Source: CALKMS01 sp036796755
GTDB lineage: Bacteria; Actinomycetota; Aquicultoria; SKW223; CALKMS01
DNA length: 5,308 nucleotides
Direction of reading: 5' to 3'
Assembly: GCA_036796755.1 (NCBI GenBank)
Contig: DAIRCJ010000086.1
Location: 1-5,308, forward strand
The notes beneath the pieces were generated by a model. The model was not told the origin of the DNA. It searched no databases and saw only the letters and a list, made by a program, of their open reading frames with translations. The translations under genes and the position numbers were made by a program. Within the stretch, counting starts at the first letter, position 1, and each line of letters starts with the position of its first letter. This document shows positions 1 to 4,716 of the stretch, in pieces.

Positions 1-249
1 TGAAGCACAGATCACCGCTTTTGCTCCTTCCTCCACCGCCTTACTTATAGCCATAGTCATCCCTCGGTCTTTGAAAGAACCAGTTGGATTCAGGCCTTCA
101 AATTTATAAAAAATCTCAAGACCGAGTTCTTTGCTTAAATATCCAGAGGGAATTAAAGGAGTCCCTCCTTCAAACAGAGTTATAACCGGCGTGGAAGAAG
201 TTACCGGAAGATAAGATCGATAAGCCTCAATAACCCCTGGCCAGCTCAT
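1..249 (-). CDS. thrC: Threonine synthase, N-terminal 83 codons (runs off the window)
   Basis: Threonine synthase is a cytosolic PLP enzyme that converts O-phosphohomoserine to threonine and phosphate, the last step of threonine synthesis. Reading the minus strand from the ATG at 249 gives an open frame of 83 codons to the window edge, beginning MSWPGVIEAYRSYLPV. The segment with TPLIPSG (residues 30-36) and then GLNPTGSFKDRGMT (52-65) is the fold-type II PLP site typical of short bacterial ThrC, and Lys60 in SFKDRG is the expected Schiff-base lysine. The start is firm. Its ATG overlaps the hom stop as ATGA (249-246), and AAGGAG lies at 259-254, four bases upstream, inside the last hom codons. 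That arrangement implies translational coupling to hom. The alternative, threonine dehydratase, shares the fold but not this N-terminus, and the hom linkage favours ThrC. The rest of the gene is outside the window, so its integrity cannot be judged. Confidence 0.95.
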   Translation of the reverse strand, partial: MSWPGVIEAYRSYLPVTSSTPVITLFEGGTPLIPSGYLSKELGLEIFYKFEGLNPTGSFKDRGMTMAISKAVEEGAKAVICAS

Positions 250-1532
250 TCTTCTCCTTCAACCCGGATTACATTTCTGACTTCCTTAACCACTGGCAGG
301 TTTTTAATTGCTTCGATAGCCTGCCTTAAAGAGCGTTCGCTGGTTTTGTGGGTCATAAAAACCAGTTCAGCTTTTTCCCCAAATGTTTCTTTCTGGATGA
401 CACTGGCCAGACTGACCTGGGCCTTACCAAACTCGCCAGCTATCGAAGCCAAAACACCCGGCCTGTCCACCACTTCCATTAATATATAATAGCGAGTAAC
501 CAGCTCTTCAATTGGTTTTAAGCTTTTGTGCTCAAAACAGGTGCACCCAACCTTTCCCGAGCATTTAAACCTCAAATTACGAGCAATATCAATGATATCG
601 CCCACCACTGAGCTGGCGGCTGCCATTCCTCCGGCGCCAGGGCCAAAAAACATTACTTCCCCCACCACATCCCCCCGAACATAAATAGCGTTGTAAACCT
701 TTTCCACCGAAGCCAGAGGGTGAGAAAGGGGAATTAAAGCTGGATGAACTCGAACATCAATCAAGCCGTTTTCTTCCTTGCCAACAGCCAGAAGCTTGAT
801 GATAAAGCCAAGCTCTTTAGCATATCTTATATCCTGAGCTGTTATTTTGCCTATGCCCTCGCGATAAACCTGGTTTGATAAAACCCGGGAGTTGAAAGCA
901 ATGGAAGCTAAAATGGCAATCTTGGAAGCAGCATCTCGACCTTCAATATCGGCTGATGGGTCTGCCTCGGCATAACCCCTTTTTTGCGCTTCTTTTAGAG
1001 CCTCCTGAAAACTACAGCCTTCTTCGCTCATCCGACTCAAGATATAGTTGGTTGTACCGTTTACAATCCCCATCACTTCACGAATAAGATTTCCGCTTAA
1101 AGACTCTTTTAAGGGCTTAATTATGGGAATGCCCCCGCCAACACTGGCTTCAAACAATAAGTCTACACCGTTTTCCTCAGCCGTTGAAAGAAGCTCCTGG
1201 CCACACAAAGCCAGAAGCTCTTTGTTAGCTGTAACCACGCTCTTTTTCCGCTTTAAGCTACCCAGAATGATGGTTCTAGCCGGCTCAATTTTGCCAATAA
1301 GTTCAACGACAATTGACACTTCCGGACTTTCTAAAATTTCCTCCGCTGAAAAAGCCTGGAGCTCAGGCGGAACCTTAAGCTCCTCAAATCTTTGCCGGTT
1401 AAGGTCAAAAACTTTCTTCACTCTGATGGGCAAACCGGCTTCTTTCTCAATTTTTTCCCGATTTTGATTTAAAACCTGATAAACAGCTCCTCCAACTGTT
1501 CCCAGGCCAATTATCCCTACACCAGCTTCCAC
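246..1532 (-). CDS. hom: Homoserine dehydrogenase with C-terminal ACT domain
   Basis: This enzyme reduces L-aspartate-4-semialdehyde to homoserine with NAD(P)H, committing carbon to threonine and methionine. The 428-residue product has the usual monofunctional length. A Rossmann nucleotide site, GLGTVGGAV, lies at residues 9-17. TANKELL follows at 101-107, EASVGGGIPII at 128-138 and GIVNGTTNYIL at 155-165. The family signature GYAEADPSADIEGRDAASK covers 186-204, where Asp199 and Lys204 correspond to conserved active-site residues by family analogy. An ACT domain starts near residue 348 (YYILMEVVDRPGVLASIAGEF) and is normally the site of threonine feedback inhibition. The start codon is GTG, chosen because AAGGAGGT at 1546-1539 sits six bases upstream and the Rossmann motif begins at once. 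The gene follows lysA after 12 bases and overlaps thrC by 4, so the three are almost certainly co-transcribed. No aspartokinase domain is fused to it. I see no frameshift or missing motif. Confidence 0.97.
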   Translation of the reverse strand: MEAGVGIIGLGTVGGAVYQVLNQNREKIEKEAGLPIRVKKVFDLNRQRFEELKVPPELQAFSAEEILESPEVSIVVELIGKIEPARTIILGSLKRKKSVVTANKELLALCGQELLSTAEENGVDLLFEASVGGGIPIIKPLKESLSGNLIREVMGIVNGTTNYILSRMSEEGCSFQEALKEAQKRGYAEADPSADIEGRDAASKIAILASIAFNSRVLSNQVYREGIGKITAQDIRYAKELGFIIKLLAVGKEENGLIDVRVHPALIPLSHPLASVEKVYNAIYVRGDVVGEVMFFGPGAGGMAAASSVVGDIIDIARNLRFKCSGKVGCTCFEHKSLKPIEELVTRYYILMEVVDRPGVLASIAGEFGKAQVSLASVIQKETFGEKAELVFMTHKTSERSLRQAIEAIKNLPVVKEVRNVIRVEGEE

Positions 1533-1538
1533 TGCCAG

Positions 1539-1546
1539 ACCTCCTT
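1539..1546 (-). promoter_or_regulatory. Strong ribosome binding site of hom, overlapping the lysA stop
   Basis: The minus strand reads AAGGAGGT, a full match to the anti-Shine-Dalgarno consensus, six bases before the GTG start of hom at 1532. It shares two bases with the lysA TAA codon (1547-1545). A ribosome finishing lysA therefore sits on the hom initiation site. The strong site compensates for the GTG start and fixes it against other in-frame candidates. Confidence 0.9.
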
Positions 1547-2870
1547 AATTTTTTTCCAGATAAGAGCGGTCTAAACGAGTTAAATCTTCATAGCTTTCCC
1601 TTTCTACGATCACCTTAGCCTTTCCTTCCCTGACCATCAACACCGCAGGCCTTGGCTGACGGTTATAGTTATTAGCCATCGCGTAACCATAAGCACCAGT
1701 TGAAGGTGTACAGAGGTAATCGCCCCGTCGAGGCATCGGGAGGTGGGCATCCTTAATTAAAATATCCCCTGACTCGCAGTGTTTTCCAGCCACCGTGACC
1801 GTTACTTTTTCCTCCTCGTTAACCCTGTTGACCAACAAAGCCTCATAAACCGCTCCATAAAGCATAGGACGAAGATTATCTGACATTCCTCCATCTACCG
1901 AAACATAAGTTCGCAAGCCAGGAATTTCCTTTACCGTACCCACCTGATAAACAGTCACCGCAGCCTGGCCAACAATTGAACGGCCTGGTTCAACTGTTAT
2001 TTTCGGTATTTCCATTCCATACTTCTTGGCTTCCTTTTTAACCCCTTCAACCAGGACCTCAGCCAGCTCATCAATGGTTGAAGGCTCGTCAGTTGCCCGG
2101 TAGGGAATACCCAGTCCTCCGCCCAGATTTAACTCCGGCACTTTAACCTGACACTCTTTTCTGACCTGATTTAAGAAATCCATTATCACTTCCACCGCCC
2201 GGGCATAGGAATGAAGAACGAAAATCTGGGAACCAATGTGAATGTGAAAACCTTTCAACTCCAGAACCGAACTCTTTTGAACCCTCTTCGTCGCCTCTAA
2301 AGCCAGCCCCCCCGCCAGACCAAAACCAAACTTGGAATCAACCTGACCCGTCTGAATAAAAGAATGAGTTGAAGGAACAACTCCCGGAGTAATTCGCAAA
2401 AAAACTTGAATCCTTTTTCCTCTTTCTTTCCCTTTTTCTTCCAGTATTTCAATTTCATCAAAGTTGTCAATAATAATTCTTCCGACTGAATAATCCAGAG
2501 CCAGTTCAATTTCCTCTTCAGTTTTGTTGTTTCCGTGAAAATAGACTTTTTCGGGCGGAAAATTGGCTTTCCAGGCGGTATAAATTTCACCTCCCGAAGA
2601 GACATCAAGAGCAATTCCTTCATCAGCGATTATCTCGCAAATTGCCTGGCATAGAAAGGCTTTGCCCGCATAAACAATCTCATAGTTATCCGTCCGGGAA
2701 GCAAAGGCTTTTTTATACTGAAAAATATTACTCCTGATTGTAAACTCATCGTAAATGAAAAGCGGGGTTCCGAACTTTTGGGCAAGCTCTACCACATCAC
2801 AGCCCCCAATTTCCAGATGATTTTCTTCATTTACCCTTGCTGTGTAAGGCAAAACCTTAGCTAATTCCAT
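1545..2870 (-). CDS. lysA: Diaminopimelate decarboxylase
   Basis: LysA is the PLP enzyme that decarboxylates meso-2,6-diaminopimelate to L-lysine, the last step of lysine synthesis and the control point on the peptidoglycan precursor DAP. The 441-residue product is a normal to slightly long LysA. An alanine-racemase-type barrel carries the PLP lysine in YAGKAF (Lys70), HIGSQ at 211-215, the phosphate-binding GGGLGI at 250-255 and EPGR at 294-297. The C-terminal beta domain has the substrate-binding CESGD at 365-369 and GAYGYAMANNYN at 392-403. These separate it from ornithine or arginine decarboxylases. The ATG at 2870 is the only sensible start. An in-frame TAA lies at 2891-2889, with no start codon between, and residues from 12 onward already match the family. 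Unlike its neighbours it has no Shine-Dalgarno sequence upstream. It lies 60 bases after nth, with a likely promoter in that gap, and leads into hom and thrC. Confidence 0.97.
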   Translation of the reverse strand: MELAKVLPYTARVNEENHLEIGGCDVVELAQKFGTPLFIYDEFTIRSNIFQYKKAFASRTDNYEIVYAGKAFLCQAICEIIADEGIALDVSSGGEIYTAWKANFPPEKVYFHGNNKTEEEIELALDYSVGRIIIDNFDEIEILEEKGKERGKRIQVFLRITPGVVPSTHSFIQTGQVDSKFGFGLAGGLALEATKRVQKSSVLELKGFHIHIGSQIFVLHSYARAVEVIMDFLNQVRKECQVKVPELNLGGGLGIPYRATDEPSTIDELAEVLVEGVKKEAKKYGMEIPKITVEPGRSIVGQAAVTVYQVGTVKEIPGLRTYVSVDGGMSDNLRPMLYGAVYEALLVNRVNEEEKVTVTVAGKHCESGDILIKDAHLPMPRRGDYLCTPSTGAYGYAMANNYNRQPRPAVLMVREGKAKVIVERESYEDLTRLDRSYLEKN

Positions 2871-2879
2871 TGGCTTTGA

Positions 2880-2907
2880 AGTATAAGTTTAACATAAAGA
2901 ACTTCAA
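2880..2907 (-). promoter_or_regulatory. Probable sigma-A promoter of lysA-hom-thrC, near-leaderless
   Basis: On the minus strand TTGAAG (2907-2902) and TATACT (2885-2880) are separated by 16 bases. They match the sigma-A consensus at 4 of 6 and 5 of 6 positions. Only nine bases lie between the -10 box and the lysA ATG, so initiation at the usual distance would start the RNA about two or three bases before the ATG. The absence of a Shine-Dalgarno sequence before lysA agrees with that. This is a pattern call, and read-through from nth is also possible. Confidence 0.5.
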
Positions 2908-2915
2908 ACTTTGAA
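2903..2915. repeat. 13-bp perfect palindrome over the lysA -35 box, possible operator
   Basis: The sequence TTCAAACTTTGAA consists of two perfect 6-base arms around one central base. It fits the T-N11-A form of a LysR-family binding box. A third copy of the half-site, TTTGAA, lies at 2875-2880 between the -10 box and the ATG. That copy makes a further 8-bp inverted repeat, TTTGAAGT (2875-2882) with ACTTCAAA (2901-2908), around the -10 box. The copies are seen directly. The operator role is inferred from position only, and no regulator gene is in the window. The arms are AT-only, so a chance origin cannot be dismissed. Confidence 0.35.
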
Positions 2916-2930
2916 ACCAGCTAGCCAAGC

Positions 2931-3578
2931 TCAAACTGAGTTGGTTAACCGGTAAGCTGAAGGACAGAGGTCGCTTAAAACACACCGACTGCAAGCCGGT
3001 TTCTTGGCCTGGCATACCGCCCGACCATGATCAATTAAAAGATAGGGAAACTTAAACCATTCCTCCTCTGGCACCAATTCCATCAGGTCTCTCTCCACTT
3101 TAACAGGGTCCTTTTCTTTAGAAAAACCCAACCGGTGACTCAGGCGAAAAACATGGGTATCCACCGGTATGCCCACTACCACCCCATAAGCATTAGCTAA
3201 AACGATATTGGCAGTTTTCCTGGCCACACCTGGAAGTTTTGTTAGCTCTTCCATTGTAGAAGGAACCTTTCCGCCGAAATCTTTAACTATCAACTCGGCT
3301 GCCGATTTAAGGTTTCTGGCTTTATTACGATAAAAACCTAACTCTTTTACCTCGTTTTCCAGCTCTTTTAAGTCAGCTGAGGCGTAATCCTCCGCTTTCC
3401 TATATTTCTTAAAAAGACGGGCGGTAACCTCGTTTACCTTCTTGTCGGTAGTTTGAGCAGATAGAATCGTAGCCACTAGAAGTTCAAGGGGGTTGCTAAA
3501 TTTTAAGGCAATTTTAGCCTCGGGATAAGCCTTTTTTAAACGCTTAATTACTTCCTTAACCTTGTCCTTAAGCTCCAA
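2931..3578 (-). CDS. nth: Endonuclease III (DNA glycosylase/AP lyase) with 4Fe-4S cluster
   Basis: Endonuclease III removes oxidised pyrimidines from DNA and cleaves the abasic site by beta-elimination, in base excision repair. The 215-residue product has the family length. NPLELLVATILSAQTTDKKVN at residues 29-49 is the N-terminal core helix region with the SAQ-T-D signature. The helix-hairpin-helix LPGVARKTANIVL spans 115-127 and holds the catalytic Lys121. VDTHVFR at 139-145 holds the catalytic Asp140. Four cysteines, 189, 196, 199 and 205, give the C-X6-C-X2-C-X5-C spacing of the 4Fe-4S cluster. Having the lysine as well as the aspartate marks Nth rather than the monofunctional MutY. The start is TTG at 3578, with GAGGG at 3587-3583 as a modest ribosome site. 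It begins 17 bases after the PstS-like gene and is probably co-transcribed with it. No functional tie to the neighbours is evident. Confidence 0.96.
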   Translation of the reverse strand: MELKDKVKEVIKRLKKAYPEAKIALKFSNPLELLVATILSAQTTDKKVNEVTARLFKKYRKAEDYASADLKELENEVKELGFYRNKARNLKSAAELIVKDFGGKVPSTMEELTKLPGVARKTANIVLANAYGVVVGIPVDTHVFRLSHRLGFSKEKDPVKVERDLMELVPEEEWFKFPYLLIDHGRAVCQAKKPACSRCVLSDLCPSAYRLTNSV

Positions 3579-3582
3579 ACTA

Positions 3583-3587
3583 CCCTC
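3583..3587 (-). promoter_or_regulatory. Weak ribosome binding site selecting the TTG start of nth
   Basis: GAGGG lies four bases before the TTG at 3578 on the minus strand. The match is shorter and closer than the AAGGAGGT sites of the neighbouring genes. Together with the TTG start it suggests low nth translation. The start is supported because the family N-terminus (LKDKVKEVIKRLKKAYPEA) begins right there. Confidence 0.5.
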
Positions 3588-3595
3588 AAAGACTT

Positions 3596-4342
3596 TTACT
3601 TCTCTACCCAGGGGAAAAGGCTTAAATCAGCAAGAGATTTCTTATAGCTTTTCTGATTAGCTGCTTTAATAAGCAAGTCAACACCGGCTTTTTTAGCTGA
3701 TTCATCCCCTGAAGTAAAAAGAAATATCTGATACCAGAGGGGATACTGCAAAATAGAAATGTTGCCTTCGGTCGGCGGTATTCCATTATAAGGACTAACT
3801 TTTAAACTGGTTTTTCTCGACTGCGACCAGGTTGAAAAAGCAAAGGCTCCCTTGCCCAAAGAGCTTCCTGGAAAGAAAATTCGAGGGTTTTTAGAGATCG
3901 GGCCAACCCGATAATTATAAAACAGCCAGAGGTCTTTGGGAGGATAAAAAAACTTCCCTTTTTTTTCCAGAGCAGGTATTTCGCTTTGGTTAAGGTTTGC
4001 CCCCTCGTTAGAAAGAACGACCATAGCATCCACAGCGACAGGCAAAGCACCGGCAGAAAAAAGTTCGGGGGAAAAAGGGGCTATTAAAGCTGCTGCTTTT
4101 TCTTTATGAAATACCTCAAGCGTGCCTTCTTCCACAATTTTCAACCTGAATTTTTTGCCCCCGCCCAGAGTTTCTGCCTGGCTCACCAGAGCTTTGGCGC
4201 ACTCGGCCGTGGAAGGTGTAGCCAGGACAACTGCCCCTTGCTGACTGGAGAAAATAGCATAAGCCAGAAGAAGAATTAAAACTACTGTCGGGATAATAAA
4301 AGTTGAGTTTTCTTTCCAGAATGAGCCTTTCTTCTCTTCCAT
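3596..4342 (-). CDS. Membrane-anchored protein with PstS-like substrate-binding domain, function unknown
   Basis: I do not recognise this 248-residue protein as a named family member. The N-terminus is charged (EEKK, Lys10) and is followed by one hydrophobic span at residues 14-31. This predicts a single N-terminal membrane anchor with the rest outside the cell; there is no lipobox cysteine. The soluble part opens with AVVLATPSTAE (37-47), like the first strand and Ser/Thr loop of PstS-type phosphate-binding proteins. ALPVAVDAMVVLSNEGANLN (99-118) resembles the PstS segment with PVA-D-V-V-N. GNISILQYPLWYQIFLFT (193-210) and a helical tail resemble the PstS C-terminal region. It is shorter than a full PstS, and no pstC, pstA or pstB lies in the window. 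The start is an ATG six bases after the ribosome site AAAGGAGGT. nth follows after 17 bases. It could be a solute-binding, sensing or envelope protein. The gene call is secure; the fold assignment is inference. Confidence 0.8.
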   Translation of the reverse strand: MEEKKGSFWKENSTFIIPTVVLILLLAYAIFSSQQGAVVLATPSTAECAKALVSQAETLGGGKKFRLKIVEEGTLEVFHKEKAAALIAPFSPELFSAGALPVAVDAMVVLSNEGANLNQSEIPALEKKGKFFYPPKDLWLFYNYRVGPISKNPRIFFPGSSLGKGAFAFSTWSQSRKTSLKVSPYNGIPPTEGNISILQYPLWYQIFLFTSGDESAKKAGVDLLIKAANQKSYKKSLADLSLFPWVEK

Positions 4343-4348
4343 TGTCCA

Positions 4349-4357
4349 ACCTCCTTT
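4349..4357 (-). promoter_or_regulatory. Strong ribosome binding site of the PstS-like gene
   Basis: The minus strand reads AAAGGAGGT six bases before the ATG at 4342. This is an optimal Shine-Dalgarno sequence and spacing. It fixes the start of the unknown gene and indicates efficient translation. Confidence 0.9.
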
Positions 4358-4381
4358 AAACTTATTTTAATGTTTTTTACT

Positions 4382-4410
4382 ATTTTATCCAACATAACCG
4401 AGCTCTTCAT
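4382..4410 (-). promoter_or_regulatory. Weak candidate promoter for the PstS-like gene and nth
   Basis: TAAAAT (4387-4382) matches the -10 consensus at 5 of 6 positions and lies 17 bases after ATGAAG (4410-4405), a poor -35 box. Initiation here would give a leader of roughly 35 bases before the ATG at 4342. The whole stretch is AT-rich, so chance -10 matches are expected. I list it because some promoter is needed if transcription of ribF ends in the gap. Confidence 0.25.
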
Positions 4411-4553
4411 CCATAAGAATCCAGATTAAAAATCAAGACAGCTTAGAAAAATAAGACTTTAAAAAGACAGAAGGAAGGGGTTTGACCAATAAAAAAAGAA
4501 ACCAGAAAAAAATTTTGAAGGCTAGCTAGAAAGTAAAAAATACTTGAGAATTC

Positions 4554-4588
4554 AAAAGCTCCTAAAGGCTTTCGCCAGAAGGGGCTTC
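4554..4588 (-). other. RNA hairpin capped by a GAAA tetraloop
   Basis: On the minus strand GAAGC at 4588-4584 pairs with GCTTT at 4559-4555, then comes one C-A mismatch, then CCT (4582-4580) pairs with AGG (4563-4561). A 3x3 pyrimidine internal loop follows, then GGC-GAAA-GCC (4576-4567), a GNRA-capped tip. The 3' side runs into four Ts (4557-4554), too few and partly inside the stem for a good intrinsic terminator. It looks more like a structured RNA element than a classical terminator. Pairing was worked out by eye, with no energy calculation. Confidence 0.4.
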
Positions 4589-4630
4589 ATATATTTAGCT
4601 TCCCGGCAAAGAAATGCTTTAAAGAAGCCC

Positions 4631-4664
4631 AAAAAAACTAGAAAGCCGTTTTGCCAAAAACAGC
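4631..4664 (-). terminator. Candidate intrinsic terminator after ribF
   Basis: On the minus strand GCTGTTTT (4664-4657) pairs with AAAACGGC (4652-4645) through eight pairs, including one G-T, around a TGGC loop. It is followed by TTTCTAG and then seven Ts (4637-4631). It lies about 50 bases beyond the ribF stop, where a terminator would be expected. The stem is weak in its upper half and the T-tract is interrupted, so efficiency is uncertain. Confidence 0.5.
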
Positions 4665-4688
4665 AACCGGGATCGGGCTCAGATTTTC

Positions 4689-4716
4689 GCTGAAGATACC
4701 GGGTTTAACCTTCAGC
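4689..4716 (-). other. Hairpin directly after the ribF stop codon
   Basis: GCTGAAG (4716-4710) and CTTCAGC (4695-4689) form a perfect 7-bp stem. Two more pairs, one of them G-T, close a 10-base loop. The stem begins at the base right after the ribF TAA (4719-4717). The downstream sequence GAAAATCTGAG has no T-tract, so it is not an intrinsic terminator in this direction. It may protect the mRNA 3' end or belong to a larger structure in the gap. Confidence 0.45.

Larger units (their letters stand above)
4364..4716 (-). other. AT-rich non-coding gap with several RNA hairpins
   Basis: No credible gene is seen on either strand in these 353 bases. The half next to ribF (4716-4554) is mixed in composition and holds three separate hairpins, listed individually. 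The half next to the PstS-like gene (4553-4364) is strongly T-rich on the transcribed sense, with T runs of five to eight bases. It does not carry the sequence hallmarks I know for T-box, lysine, SAM, FMN, cobalamin or cyclic-di-GMP riboswitches. It also lacks tRNA and 4.5S-like SRP RNA features. rpsO, a common downstream neighbour of ribF, is absent here. Confidence 0.6.

Noticed and set aside
1048..1467. 139-codon open frame on the plus strand opposite hom
   Set aside because: It lies entirely within the hom coding region on the other strand, has no family resemblance, and hom is unambiguous.
2297..2623. 108-codon frame within lysA on the same strand
   Set aside because: It is an out-of-frame shadow of lysA, with a Lys/Leu-rich low-complexity translation and no domain resemblance.
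3802..4050. 82-codon frame inside the PstS-like gene
   Set aside because: It is an alternate-frame shadow with no ribosome site or recognisable motif.
4116..4349. 77-codon frame overlapping the start of the PstS-like gene
   Set aside because: It is out of frame with the gene that has the optimal ribosome site and the transmembrane segment. Its own start lies on that ribosome site.
4364..4716. Known riboswitch, T-box, tRNA or degraded rpsO in the gap after ribF
   Set aside because: I looked for the T-box GGGTGG-ACCGCG core, the GEMM, SAM, lysine and cobalamin hallmarks, a tRNA cloverleaf and S15 protein motifs, and found none.
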